57,545 bases of DNA from Acidimicrobiia bacterium (GTDB taxonomy: Bacteria; Actinomycetota; Acidimicrobiia; Acidimicrobiales; Aldehydirespiratoraceae): assembly GCA_022821685.1 (NCBI GenBank), contig JAJEDD010000030.1:1-57545 (forward strand), read 5' to 3'. Shown piece after piece: positions 33,732 through 42,721 of the stretch; position 1 is the stretch's first letter; every line of letters begins with the position of its first letter. Below the pieces are notes generated by a model, which saw only the letters and a list, made by a program, of their open reading frames with translations, was not told the origin of the DNA and ran no database searches. The position numbers were made by a program, and so were the translations under genes.

Positions 33732-33738
33732 GCGAGCG
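33714..33738 (+). repeat. Dispersed repeat left-end fragment, copy H
   Basis: CTGAGGCCGAGCGGGTAGG then CGAGCG corresponds to the left end of the element. It forms the C-terminal residues and stop codon of the SnoaL-like gene. Confidence 0.7.
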
Positions 33739-33757
33739 CAGCTGGCAGTCCGCCGCG

Positions 33758-34729
33758 CTAGGGGGCGGCGGCCACCACCGTCCAGTCGAGGATCTGGTCG
33801 GGTTCGGCTCGGCGATGGGCGAAGCCCTCCACCTGCACCGCGAAGACCCGGCCGCTGCCGGCCGCCATCACATCGAGCAGCGTGTGGCGGAACGACATCT
33901 GGTCGCCCTCGAAGGCGGGGCCGGTGTGATCGCAGCCGTGCCATCCCACCACGGTCGCCATGCCACCCAGCACCCTCGACAGCGACGCCTGGGCCAGCCC
34001 GACGACATGTCCCCCGTACAGCAGGCGCTGCGGATAGAGCGACTCTTCGGCGTCGCGGTGGACCATGGCCAAGTTGTTGGACAGGCGCACCAGCGCCAGC
34101 GCGTTGTCGGCCACGTCGCGGGCCGGGTCGGCCACGGTGGTGCCGGGCTGCCAGTCGGTTCCGTCGCCCAGCGGGGCGAAGTCCCAGTGCTCGGGCACCA
34201 ACTCGACATAGGAGGCGAGATCCAGCGGCGGGGTGGTGCCGAGGTCGTCGCAGTGGCCGGGCTGGCTGTCGCCGGCCTGGGGCAGCAGCGGGGCTCGCTG
34301 GTAGGTGACGGCCGGTTCCCCGTCGGCGGTGGTGACGATGTCCACCAGCGCCTTGCCCCGATGGGGGCGTCCGGGGCGGGGCCGGCTGTCGGCCAGGGCC
34401 GCGACGGTGACGGTGGTGGCCAGCGACTGCCCCACGAACACCGGTTTGGTGAACCGCAGATCGCGGTAGAAGAGGTTGGCGACCACCCGCCGGCTGAGGG
34501 TGGTGCTCTGCCCGACCGACAGGTGCATCACCAACGCCGCACTGGCCAGACGGCCGGGGCTCCCGGTGACGGCCTCGCACACCGCCGGATCCATCGCCAT
34601 CGGCAGCCGCTCGCCCACCATCGACTGGTAGAGCGCGGCCATGCCGTCGTCGATCGCCACCGACGGCTGGCGCGGCAGCACCTGACCGACGCTCAGGTCC
34701 TCGTAGTAGGGGCCGTCCAGCGGAATCAC
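33758..34729 (-). CDS. MaoC-like (double hotdog) dehydratase
   Basis: A 323-residue double-hotdog protein. It starts GPYYEDLSVGQ and carries AFEGDQMSFRHTL and GGHVVGLAQASLSR, the positions that form the hydratase tunnel in MaoC-like enoyl-CoA or beta-methylmalyl-CoA hydratases. The catalytic Asp/His pair could not be assigned firmly. The GTG at 34729 gives the shorter start, directly in front of conserved sequence. It probably hydrates or dehydrates an acyl-CoA. Confidence 0.75.
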   Translation of the reverse strand: MIPLDGPYYEDLSVGQVLPRQPSVAIDDGMAALYQSMVGERLPMAMDPAVCEAVTGSPGRLASAALVMHLSVGQSTTLSRRVVANLFYRDLRFTKPVFVGQSLATTVTVAALADSRPRPGRPHRGKALVDIVTTADGEPAVTYQRAPLLPQAGDSQPGHCDDLGTTPPLDLASYVELVPEHWDFAPLGDGTDWQPGTTVADPARDVADNALALVRLSNNLAMVHRDAEESLYPQRLLYGGHVVGLAQASLSRVLGGMATVVGWHGCDHTGPAFEGDQMSFRHTLLDVMAAGSGRVFAVQVEGFAHRRAEPDQILDWTVVAAAP

Positions 34730-34828
34730 GACGCGCAGGCTACAACCGGTCAAATTGATGCCGTTGATCCTGCTGCGGCGCAACTTGCGCTGACCGCGCT
34801 GCGAGCCGTCAGTGGCCTTTGGGCGGGG

Positions 34829-36220
34829 CTAGTTGCGGGTTGCCCGGGTTGGAATGCCGGCTCGGTCGAACAGGCGGCGGGCGGCGGCATCGGCCTCAGC
34901 CATGATCTGGCTCTCGTCGGCGGTTAGCAGCGTGCCGTCGCGGATCACGATCCGGCCGTCCACCACCACGTCTCGCACGTCGTGTGGGGTGGCGTTGTAG
35001 ACGAGGGCGCTGGGCACCCGGTGCACGGGGGCCACGAACGGCGACCGCAGGTCCACCACCAGCAGGTCGGCCCGCTGACCCTCGGCCAGCACCCCGAACG
35101 CGGCGGGCATGCCGAAGGCGGCCGCCCCGCCCCGGCAGGCCATCTGCAGCACATCGTCGGGCTGCAGGACGAGGGCGTCGAGGTGATGCACCTTCTGCAG
35201 CAGCACGGTGGCCTTGAGCACCTCGAACATGTCTTGGCGGTTGTTGCTGCCGGGGCCGTCGCTGGCCAGCGCCACGGTGATCGCCCGGGCCCGCATGGCC
35301 ACCACGGGCGCCACGCCGGAGGCCAGATACATGTTCGACACCGGACAATGCACCACCACCGATCCTGAACTCGCGATCAGGTCGAGTTCGTCGTCGTCGA
35401 GCCACACGCTGTGGGCGAGCTGCACGTCGGGGCCGAGCACGCCCAGCGATTCGAGCCACGGCACATGGCGCAGGCCGCGCTCGTCAAGGCTCATGTCCAC
35501 CTCGACCGCGGTCTCGGCGCAGTGGATGTGGGTGCCCCGGCCCCAGCTGCGGGCTGCGGCCACGGTGGTGCGCATGGCCTCGTCGGAGCAGCCCCACGGG
35601 ATCAGCGGGGCCAGCTCCACCCGGATCCGGTCGTCGTCGTGGCCGTCCCAGCGGCTGCGAGCCGCGCCGGCCCGGGCCACCGCCTGCTCCGCGGTCTGTT
35701 CCAGCACGGGGTGGTAGTTGCGGTCGGCCCAGCCGTGGGCCAGCAGGAACCGCAGGCCCAACTGATCGGCGGCCCCGCACACGGCGTCATTGATGCCGGT
35801 GTCGGTGTGGATGTACTGGTGGTCGATGACCGCGGTGGCTCCGCCCCGCAGGTTCTCCGCCAGCCCGGCCCGCGCCGCGGCGCGGGCGATGTCGGCGTCA
35901 AGGTGGACCGCGGCGGGCCAGATGCAGTCGCGCAGCCAGTCGAGCAGCGTCTTGTCGTCGGCCAGGCCCCGGAAGAAGGCCTGGAACAGGTGGGTGTGAG
36001 CATTGGTCATCCCCGGCATGACCGCGCATCCCGCCGCGTCGATCACCTCGCCGGCCTGGCCCACCCGACCGGCCGGCGGCGCCCCCGCCCCGACCTCCAC
36101 CACCCGGTTGCCGCGCACGAACACCCAGCCCGGATCATGCACCGCCGACCCGTCGTCCACAGTCACGACCGCCCCACCATGAACCAGCAGGTCCGGCCTG
36201 CGATCGTCGGGCCGCGTCAC
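34829..36220 (-). CDS. Amidohydrolase, 8-oxoguanine deaminase/TRZ-ATZ type
   Basis: A 463-residue metal-dependent deaminase of the cytosine/guanine-type amidohydrolases. The metal site is NAHTHLFQ, THIHCAET, VQLAHSVWL and SDGPGSNN. The order and the HSVWLDDDE segment fit 8-oxoguanine deaminase or hydroxyatrazine-type enzymes. It converts a purine or triazine amine to the keto form and releases ammonia. The GTG start gives a typical length. With the xanthine-dehydrogenase operon about 7 kb away, a purine salvage or breakdown role is reasonable. Confidence 0.86.
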   Translation of the reverse strand: MTRPDDRRPDLLVHGGAVVTVDDGSAVHDPGWVFVRGNRVVEVGAGAPPAGRVGQAGEVIDAAGCAVMPGMTNAHTHLFQAFFRGLADDKTLLDWLRDCIWPAAVHLDADIARAAARAGLAENLRGGATAVIDHQYIHTDTGINDAVCGAADQLGLRFLLAHGWADRNYHPVLEQTAEQAVARAGAARSRWDGHDDDRIRVELAPLIPWGCSDEAMRTTVAAARSWGRGTHIHCAETAVEVDMSLDERGLRHVPWLESLGVLGPDVQLAHSVWLDDDELDLIASSGSVVVHCPVSNMYLASGVAPVVAMRARAITVALASDGPGSNNRQDMFEVLKATVLLQKVHHLDALVLQPDDVLQMACRGGAAAFGMPAAFGVLAEGQRADLLVVDLRSPFVAPVHRVPSALVYNATPHDVRDVVVDGRIVIRDGTLLTADESQIMAEADAAARRLFDRAGIPTRATRN

Positions 36221-36316
36221 AGCCCCAAGCTAGTCAGCCCAAGTGTCATCCGAGGGACCGGCGACGACCGCCGCCCGTGCGCAGGGACGCGGCTTCGGGC
36301 TGGTCTATTCGCTCTG

Positions 36317-36670
36317 CTACAGGGTGCCCTCCAGCTGGACGAGCCGACCCTCGACGGGGTCCACCGCGAATCGCAGGCCCTCCAGGGTGTAGGCGCCGAG
36401 CAGGGTGATGTCGGGATCCTCGCCGAACACGACCAGAGTCGGGATCGTCCGGCCCTGCACTGTGGCCACGGCCTGCCCGAGCGGATAGGCGACACGATGG
36501 CCGTCTGCCAGCGACAGCCAAACCGTGTCAAAGGGCTCGAGTCCGATCTCGGCAAGCCTGGCCGCAGAGACCACCGTGTACGCCGCGCCCGTGTCCACCA
36601 GCGCCTCGGCCTCCATCCAGCGCTCACCGTCGAGACTGCCAAGCCGCAGATTGCATTTCAATGTCCCCAT
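36317..36670 (-). CDS. Small aspartic protease-like protein (clan AA), paralogue 1
   Basis: A 117-residue retropepsin-type protein with the active triplet ALVDTGA (Asp about residue 28) and the GAYTLEGLRFAVDP ending characteristic of bacterial clan AA proteins. It would act as a homodimer, each half giving one Asp. AGGGAGG eight bases before the ATG sets the start. A second copy at 37815-38168 has the same length and near-identical first residues. The substrate is unknown. Confidence 0.83.
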   Translation of the reverse strand: MGTLKCNLRLGSLDGERWMEAEALVDTGAAYTVVSAARLAEIGLEPFDTVWLSLADGHRVAYPLGQAVATVQGRTIPTLVVFGEDPDITLLGAYTLEGLRFAVDPVEGRLVQLEGTL

Positions 36671-36710
36671 ATCAAGATCCTCCCTCAAATCCGGTGTTTC
36701 TCAACATGCA

Positions 36711-37289
36711 ATGATGCGGCATGACAAGGCTGGAAGCAAGCCCTTCTGGGCAGATAGACGTTCTGCGATCACCCGCTACTACATCGACATCCTGCCCGAC
36801 GGCGGCTCCTGGATCACCCATGGACCCTTCACCTCCCGTCGGCAAACCATCACCGGACTCACGAACGGCGTCGAGTACGAAGTGGAGGTCCAAGCCGAGA
36901 ACGCCGCAGGCAAGAGTGACTGGTCGGACTCCGCGTTCGCTACTCCCGAGGGGCAAGCCCCCATCGCCCCTCCTCCGCCTGCGTCGACCCCGACGCTGAG
37001 TGTGAGCCGGGGCGGAACCGGAATAGCTGGAAGCTGCACTGCGAACTCTGGATGTCGGTGGGTTCACGGCTCGGGTACCGGCTGGACTCCGGGTGCGCAG
37101 TACTGGATCAGGTGCGGCACCTTCGTCGACACCAGCCGCAACATTCCCGTTACCTACAGTCCCCGATATGTGGACAGCAACGGCAGTATTTCATGGGGCG
37201 ACCGCATTTGCCTCAGCAACTTCAGCCACAGCGTGGAGGTTTGGACCAACGCCGACGGCACCCGCACGGCCAACGTCGCCGCCCCATAG
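36711..37289 (+). pseudogene. 5'-truncated fibronectin type III surface protein
   Basis: About 190 codons remain: a partial Fn3 domain lacking its first strands (from AITRYYIDILPDGG to SDSAFATPEG) and a C-terminal domain with four cysteines (SCTANSGCRW, WIRCGTF, RICLSNF). There is no signal peptide or complete first domain. The sequence at its 5' edge (about 36690-36735) is shared with the sequence upstream of the second aspartic protease paralogue (38190-38235). This suggests that insertion of that unit cut the gene. Confidence 0.7.
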
Positions 37290-37304
37290 AGCGTGCTCCC
37301 GTTT

Positions 37305-37420
37305 AGGCCGAGCGAATAGGTGAACCCGTCCGGCTCATGCGGGCGAGGCCGTGGGCCGTGAGGCTGTGGTTTGGGCGACCCGTTGGCGCAGCAAACAACA
37401 GCGGGAATGACCCCGCTGCG
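37305..37420 (+). repeat. Dispersed MITE-like repeat, divergent copy I
   Basis: Module order is as in copy A with more substitutions (GGGCGACCCGTTGGCGCAGC, AACAACAGCGGGAATGACC). It lies between the Fn3 fragment and the XRE regulator. Confidence 0.85.
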
Positions 37421-37427
37421 AGATCGG

Positions 37428-37697
37428 TCACGTCGTCTCCGGTGGCCATGTGGGCCGTGGCAAGAACGCCAGAGTCAACTCGAGCGCATCCAGGACCGGG
37501 ACCAGAGTCTCGACCCGGGGCAGCCGCCGCCCTCGCTCAACCAGCGACACCACTTCGCGGGAGACCTGGGCCATGTGCGCCAGTTCGCCTTGGGTGAGGC
37601 CAGCCCGCCGACGAGCGTCGCGAATCGACCGTCCCAAGTGCTCCGCGTTGCGCAGGCCGACGTATGGAATCGGCACCTGATCTGAGTCATCGGCCAT
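37428..37697 (-). CDS. XRE-family helix-turn-helix regulator
   Basis: An 89-residue single-domain DNA-binding protein with a Cro/C1-type HTH (RRRAGLTQGELAHMAQVSREVVSLVERG, about residues 29-56). Its size resembles HipB-like antitoxins, but no hipA-like partner lies beside it. It is preceded by a strong palindrome at 37715-37736, 17 bp before the ATG, likely its own operator. Confidence 0.85.
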   Translation of the reverse strand: MADDSDQVPIPYVGLRNAEHLGRSIRDARRRAGLTQGELAHMAQVSREVVSLVERGRRLPRVETLVPVLDALELTLAFLPRPTWPPETT

Positions 37698-37714
37698 CTC
37701 GCCAGAATATCACC

Positions 37715-37736
37715 AATGTGATGCAAGCATCACATT
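37715..37736. promoter_or_regulatory. 22-bp palindromic operator
   Basis: Perfect arms AATGTGATGC and GCATCACATT flank a 2-bp AA centre. It sits immediately upstream of the XRE gene, overlapping where its promoter must be. Autorepression is inferred. Confidence 0.75.
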
Positions 37737-37814
37737 ATGGCAGTCCCCGAAGCGAACTCTCGGGCCACCGTACCGCCTGGGAGCCGCATGTAGCTCTGCT
37801 GCGTAGCTGCAGGT

Positions 37815-38168
37815 CTAGGCGGTTATGTGGAGTTGGGTCAGACGGCCGTGCACGGGATCTACCGCGAACCTGAGGCCTTCCAGCGTGTAGGCGCCGAGCA
37901 GAGTGATGTCGTCGTCCACGCCGAAGACCACCAGGGTCGACTCCGTTCTGCCCTCCACGGTGGCGATGGCACGGCCCAGTCCGCATTCAACGATGCGGCC
38001 GTCGGCTACCGAGACTCTCACCATGTCGAACGGCTTCACCCCGAGTTCCTTCAGCCTGGCCGCCGGAACGACAGTGAAGGCTGCACCCGTGTTCACGAGA
38101 GCCTCGGTCTCCATCGAGCGCTCGCCGTCAGGGCTATCGAGCCGCAGATTGCATTTCAATGTCCCCAT
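37815..38168 (-). CDS. Small aspartic protease-like protein (clan AA), paralogue 2, catalytic Asp replaced
   Basis: A 117-residue paralogue of the gene at 36317-36670. The active-site triplet reads ALVNTGA; the codon AAC encodes Asn where paralogue 1 has GAC (Asp). Everything else, including the GAYTLEGLRFAVDP end, is conserved. AAGGAGG lies eight bases upstream of the ATG, as for paralogue 1. A homodimer should be inactive. A heterodimer with paralogue 1 would have a single Asp. Which role it has is unknown, and the Asn codon could be checked for sequencing error. Confidence 0.82.
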   Translation of the reverse strand: MGTLKCNLRLDSPDGERSMETEALVNTGAAFTVVPAARLKELGVKPFDMVRVSVADGRIVECGLGRAIATVEGRTESTLVVFGVDDDITLLGAYTLEGLRFAVDPVHGRLTQLHITA

Positions 38169-38268
38169 TTCAAAAACCTCCTTCAAGATTGGCATCTATC
38201 AAAATGCTATGATGCTGCATGACAAGAGTCAATGCAAGGAAAAGTCAGGGGGATGGGCGGTCTGCGGA

Positions 38269-38655
38269 TCAGTTTGCGGCGATCACCGCGATCTCGACCT
38301 TCCACGCGGGCTGGGCCAACTCGGGAACCACCACCAGCGTTGAGGCGGCCAGATGGCCGTCGAGGAAGCGGTCGCGCTCGGCCATCACCGCGGCGAGATC
38401 CTGTCCGGGCACCACGTAGGTGGTCACCGACACGATGTCGGTCGGACCCATCTCGGCCTCGGTGAGCATGGCCGAGATGTTCTGCCACACGGTGCGGGCC
38501 TGCTCGCCGACGTCATCGGACACCGATCCGTCGGGACGGGTGGGCACCACGCCCGAGGTGTGCAGCCACCGCTGTGGGTCGGTGGTGGCCACGGCGTGGG
38601 CATAGCGGGCCGCGGGCGGGGCGATCCCCTGCGGATCGACGGTCTGCGATCCCAT
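38269..38655 (-). CDS. RidA-family protein
   Basis: A 128-residue member of the YjgF/RidA family, usually a trimer that destroys reactive enamines or imines. Conserved features are [33 protein letters not shown] and the C-terminal [13 protein letters not shown]. The active-site Arg of true RidA (before VE) is Lys here, so it belongs to a divergent subgroup with uncertain activity. A longer frame upstream is not conserved. It is divergent from the luciferase-like gene at 38819. Confidence 0.83.
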   Translation of the reverse strand: MGSQTVDPQGIAPPAARYAHAVATTDPQRWLHTSGVVPTRPDGSVSDDVGEQARTVWQNISAMLTEAEMGPTDIVSVTTYVVPGQDLAAVMAERDRFLDGHLAASTLVVVPELAQPAWKVEIAVIAAN

Positions 38656-38818
38656 CGACGCCGATAGTAGGTGGAGCCGGGGGTTCGTCGCGGCACGGGG
38701 CATCCCGCTGGCGTTGCTTTGGCCCAGAGCCCGATGGCGTGGTGGGCGCTGGGATTTGTCGCGCCGCGGGGCAAGCCGTTTGCGCTGCGGCAATGGCGGT
38801 GTGGAACAATCTGCGGCC

Positions 38819-39844
38819 GTGACCCAGCGCATGGCCCTCTACTTCCAGGACAAGCACCCCATCGGCTACGAGATCGAGATGGCCCGCTACGCCGAGGAGC
38901 GCGGCATCGACGAGATCTGGCAGGCCGACACTCGGCTGGCCCGCGACTGCGTGGTGATGATGAGCGCCCTGCTGGCCTCCACCAGGCGACTGCGGGTGGC
39001 CAGCGGTGTGCTGCCCGTCTACACCCGCAACCCGGCGGTGATCGCGGCCTCCTGGAGCACCATGCACGAGTTGGCCGGACCCGCCCCCGACGGCGGCAGC
39101 CGGGTGATGCTGGGGCTCGGCGCCTGGTGGGAGCCCATCGCCAGCCGGGTCGGGGCGGCCCGCCGCAAGCCGCTCACCGCCATGCGCGAGTACGTCGAGG
39201 CCATTCGGGCGCTGTTCACCATGGAGGAGGTCAGCTACTCCGGCGAGTTCGTCAACCTCGACCGGGTCCGCCTCGACGTGGCCTACGGCGACGCCTCCCC
39301 CCGCGACATCCCGATCTACATCGGGGCCACCGGCCCCAAGATGCTGGAACTGACCGGCGAGATCGCCGACGGGGCCATGCTCAACTACGTGGTGCCCACC
39401 GACTACATCCGCGACGCGGTGGCCAGGGTGGGCGCCGGTGCCGCCCGCTCCGGCCGCACCATCGAAGACATCGACCGGCCCGAGCTGCTGATCTGCTGCC
39501 TGTCCGACGACGACCCCGACGAGGCGCTGACCGTCGGCAAGACGCTGGTCGCCTACTACCTGGGCACCGAACCCCACATCATGGCCGCCTCCGGCGCCGA
39601 CCCCGGGCTGATCGAGCGAGTGCAGGAAGTGGTCGGCTGGCCCGCGGTCGAGGACGACTACCTGAAGGCGGCCCCGCTGATCAGTGACGATCTAGTGCGC
39701 CGGGTGATGGCCGCGGGCACCTCAACGCAGTGCCGCGACAAGGTGGCCGAGTACATCGACGCCGGCGTCACCTGCCCGGTGCTCTACCCCCTGATGGACG
39801 ACATGAAGCCGGTGATCGACACCTTCGCCGGCTGGTCCCCCTGA
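38819..39844 (+). CDS. Luciferase-like (probable F420-dependent) oxidoreductase
   Basis: A 341-residue F420-type luciferase-like enzyme with [55 protein letters not shown] and [24 protein letters not shown]. This is the fourth such protein in the window, distinct from the others. The GTG start just precedes the conserved MALYF. It is divergent from RidA. Confidence 0.87.
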   Translation: MTQRMALYFQDKHPIGYEIEMARYAEERGIDEIWQADTRLARDCVVMMSALLASTRRLRVASGVLPVYTRNPAVIAASWSTMHELAGPAPDGGSRVMLGLGAWWEPIASRVGAARRKPLTAMREYVEAIRALFTMEEVSYSGEFVNLDRVRLDVAYGDASPRDIPIYIGATGPKMLELTGEIADGAMLNYVVPTDYIRDAVARVGAGAARSGRTIEDIDRPELLICCLSDDDPDEALTVGKTLVAYYLGTEPHIMAASGADPGLIERVQEVVGWPAVEDDYLKAAPLISDDLVRRVMAAGTSTQCRDKVAEYIDAGVTCPVLYPLMDDMKPVIDTFAGWSP

Positions 39845-39878
39845 CCCAGCCCACGTTCTCGCTACCTTGCCAGCTGGG

Positions 39879-39984
39879 ATTCCCGCTCTTGTTCGCTGCG
39901 CTCACGGGCCGCCCAAACCACAGCAACACAGCCCACGGCCTCGCCCGTAGGGGCCGGACTCGCTCGCCTACCCGCTCGGCCTCT
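39879..39984 (-). repeat. Dispersed MITE-like repeat, copy J
   Basis: An inverted copy (TCCCGCTCTTGTTCGCTGCG to CTCGCCTACCCGCTCGGCC). The left end runs into the stop of the flavodoxin-like gene, which ends at 39983. Confidence 0.87.
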
Positions 39985-40495
39985 AAGCCGCTATGGCTTT
40001 GATCTCGGTGGCGGCGCGGTCTATGAAGGCCGACATCTCGGCCGGGGTCCGCCGGTCCAGGTTGTAGAGCGCCACCCACTGCAGTTTGGTGCCGGGGGCG
40101 CACAGCCGGGTCACCGTGCGCCCCAGCAGATGGCGCCCCGGCTCGCCCTGCAGCCAGTTCACCCGACTCGATGAGCCGTGGGTGGTCACCGCCACCAAGT
40201 GCTTCACGGTACGCAGCGGCGAGGTCGCCGGGTCGGCCGCCCCGTCGATCCAGGGGGCCAGCTCCCGCTGGACCCACCCCAGCATCGGCGCTGGCAGGCC
40301 GCCCCACCAGGTGGGGTAGACGAACACCAGGCCCTCGGCTCCGACGATGTTCACTGCGTCGATCGACTCTCCCTGCGTGAGCCGCACCACCTGAGCCTCG
40401 TGGCCCTCGGCCGCCAGCGTGTCGACCAGCCGGTCGCGCAGCGCCACGTTCAAGCAGTCCGGTTGCGGGTGGGCCTGCAGCACCACGAAGCGCAC
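39983..40495 (-). CDS. Flavodoxin-fold NAD(P)H quinone oxidoreductase
   Basis: A 170-residue flavodoxin-like protein of the NQO1/MdaB/KefG type. It has RFVVLQAHPQPDCLNVALRD at the start, VYPTWWGGLPAPMLGWVQREL in the middle and LVAVTTHGSS. It probably reduces quinones or nitro compounds with two electrons using FMN or FAD. The start is the GTG just before the first conserved strand. The last codons touch a dispersed repeat. Confidence 0.82.
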   Translation of the reverse strand: MRFVVLQAHPQPDCLNVALRDRLVDTLAAEGHEAQVVRLTQGESIDAVNIVGAEGLVFVYPTWWGGLPAPMLGWVQRELAPWIDGAADPATSPLRTVKHLVAVTTHGSSSRVNWLQGEPGRHLLGRTVTRLCAPGTKLQWVALYNLDRRTPAEMSAFIDRAATEIKAIAA

Positions 40496-40666
40496 CGCCA
40501 GAGGGTACCCACCAGCAGCCGAGCCGACCGGCTCCCGCCCCTGCCGGTCTGTTGGCGGCCGGGTGGTGCTGGTTAGGGTGGCCGATGACAGCCTGCTGAT
40601 CGAGTCGTGGACGCCGAGCGGCGGCCGCAACACGCAGCGCAAGCAATAGGACTGGGAGCGAACCGA

Positions 40667-41236
40667 ATGGACCTGCTGGACTGGATCATCGGCGACTTGA
40701 GGTCGTTGCGGGCCAAGCTCAACGGCGGCGTGCTGGGGCTGATACCCCCGCCGCGGCGGCGGGAGCGAGCCGACGGGGGAGGGATCGCCCCGGTGTATGT
40801 GCTGTGGCATCTCGCCCGCCACCACGATGTGGCCGTCAACCGCGTGCTGCGGGGCGACAGCTCAGAGGTCGTAGACGGCTGGACCGACCGGCTCGGCATC
40901 GCCGACGATCTCTGGCGGGGCCTGGCCGAGGGCGAGGACGCCGAGCTCACCGAGGTACTCGACCCCGAGTCGGTCGGCGCCTATGCGCTGGCCGTGCTCG
41001 ACTCCACCGCAGGCTGGCTCGAAGTCCAAGGGCTGCCCCAGATGGACGCCCGACCCGACACCACCGCCGCCCTTCAGACCCTGGGCACACCGGAGGACCG
41101 CTTCGACTGGCTGTACTCAATGTGGGACGGCAAACCGGCGGCGTGGTTCCTGCAGTGGAGCGCCATCGGTCACGGGTTCAACCACCTGGGCGAGCTGGTG
41201 TCGATCCGCAACCGCCTGGGACTCGGCCCGTTCTAG
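40667..41236 (+). CDS. DinB-like helical-bundle protein
   Basis: A 189-residue protein with helices and spaced histidines characteristic of DinB/YfiT-type four-helix bundles: HLARHHDVAVNR early and FLQWSAIGHGFNHLGELVSIRN near the end. These could bind a divalent metal and act as thiol-dependent (mycothiol) transferases. GGGAG seven bases before the ATG supports the start. A longer upstream frame is not conserved. Confidence 0.75.
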   Translation: MDLLDWIIGDLRSLRAKLNGGVLGLIPPPRRRERADGGGIAPVYVLWHLARHHDVAVNRVLRGDSSEVVDGWTDRLGIADDLWRGLAEGEDAELTEVLDPESVGAYALAVLDSTAGWLEVQGLPQMDARPDTTAALQTLGTPEDRFDWLYSMWDGKPAAWFLQWSAIGHGFNHLGELVSIRNRLGLGPF

Positions 41237-41285
41237 ACAACGGGCGGATAGGGCGCAGCCGACGCTCGCGGCTACGGTCGGAGCC

Positions 41286-42716
41286 ATGCAGATCCGCCGG
41301 TGCTTGATCGCCGGTGCCGCGGTGTGCGCCCTGCTCGTAGCCGCGGCCTGTGCGAGCGGGCCGAACCGCACCTCGGTGCCGGCCCCGGCCGACTGGACGC
41401 CCGAGACCGTGCCGGAGCCGCTGTCAGCGGTCACGCCGGTGACCTCGCCGGCCGTCGAGCTGGCCCCGCCTCCCCAAGCGGACCCAGCAGGCGACGACCC
41501 GTCCGCTGGCCGCCCGGCCGCGGAACCCTTCGACGACGGCGGGCTGATTGCCTCGGCGGGCCCGGTCGGCTTGCGGCTGCTGCGGCCCAGCGGCGAGGTG
41601 GTGGGCGAGTTGGGCGCCGATCAGGTTGTCACCCAGCCCACCTGGTCGCGCGACGGTCGCCGCCTCGCAGCCACCCTCACCGATCCGGCCAGCGGAACCT
41701 CCCGGATCGCAGTGGTCGACATCGCCACCGGCGACATCGCCGCGGAGGCCACCCCCCGTCCGTACTTCTTCTACACATGGAGCCACGACGGCTCCCGGCT
41801 GCTGGCCCTGGGGCCGAGCCAGACGGGCGGCACCGCCGGCTACATCCTGGATGAGACCGGCGCCCCCGCCACCGACGTGTCGCTGCAGGGTCAGAGCCTG
41901 TTCGCGGCGTGGGAGCCCGGCGGACGGCGGCTGCTGCTTCACGCGGGGCATCGGCTGATGCTCATCAACGACGTCGACTCGCCTCGCGACCACAACGACT
42001 ACGGCCTGGTCGGCGTGGACTTCCAGGCACCGGCCTGGGTGCCGGGCACCCAGGACTTCCTCTACGTGGACTCCTATGGGCAGGCCCCCGCCGACGCCGA
42101 GGTCGAAGAGCTTCTCGAACGGCGTGCCGCCACCAGCCCGAAGCTGTTGCGCCGCAGCGCCGACACCGGCGAGATCACCGATCTCGGACCCGCCGGACGC
42201 TACACGATGCTGGCGGTCCATCCGGCGGGAGACCGAGTGGCTTTGTCGTCGGCGTCGCCCGAGCCCAGCGACGGCCAGGGGTCGGACTCCGAAGAGGCCT
42301 CTCAAACCGAAATCCCGGCCGGCTCGGTGCAGATCATCGATCTCGCCACCGCCGAGCGCCGCACGGTGATCGACCAGATCGGCCTCTGGCTGGAGTGGAG
42401 CCCCGACGGCCGCCGTCTGCTGGTGGCCTCCAGCGCCGGCGACCCGCGCGCCGGGATGTCGTGGAACGTCTGGGACGGAACCGAGTCGGTGGAGCTGACC
42501 CGCTTCGCGCCCAGCGTCGCCTTCCTCAGCAGCTACCTGCCCTTCGCCGACCAGTACGACGAGACGCCCCGGCTGTGGTCTCCCGACGGCGACGCCATCA
42601 CTTTCGGGGCCAACACCGCCGACGGCGATGTCACGGTGGTGGCCCGCCTCGACTCCGCCGGCGCGGTGGCCAGCCTCGGGCCGTCCGACGTGTCGTTCTG
42701 GAGCCCGGTACCGTGA
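41286..42716 (+). CDS. Exported lipoprotein with TolB/WD40-like beta-propeller
   Basis: A 476-residue lipoprotein. A signal sequence ends in LLVAAAC (lipidated Cys about residue 23), followed by a Pro-rich linker to about residue 75. Five or more propeller blades have the WSxDGxRL motif (WSRDGRRLAATL, WSHDGSRLLALG, WSPDGRRLLVAS, WSPDGDAITFG). Its role is binding, as for TolB relatives; no enzyme site is visible. A longer frame to 40983 overlaps the DinB-like gene and is rejected. The next gene starts 5 bp after its stop. Confidence 0.82.
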   Translation: MQIRRCLIAGAAVCALLVAAACASGPNRTSVPAPADWTPETVPEPLSAVTPVTSPAVELAPPPQADPAGDDPSAGRPAAEPFDDGGLIASAGPVGLRLLRPSGEVVGELGADQVVTQPTWSRDGRRLAATLTDPASGTSRIAVVDIATGDIAAEATPRPYFFYTWSHDGSRLLALGPSQTGGTAGYILDETGAPATDVSLQGQSLFAAWEPGGRRLLLHAGHRLMLINDVDSPRDHNDYGLVGVDFQAPAWVPGTQDFLYVDSYGQAPADAEVEELLERRAATSPKLLRRSADTGEITDLGPAGRYTMLAVHPAGDRVALSSASPEPSDGQGSDSEEASQTEIPAGSVQIIDLATAERRTVIDQIGLWLEWSPDGRRLLVASSAGDPRAGMSWNVWDGTESVELTRFAPSVAFLSSYLPFADQYDETPRLWSPDGDAITFGANTADGDVTVVARLDSAGAVASLGPSDVSFWSPVP

Positions 42717-42721
42717 GATCC

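Noticed and set aside
40983..41285. Propeller lipoprotein starting at 40983
   Set aside because: That frame overlaps the DinB-like gene; the signal peptide with lipobox starts at 41286.
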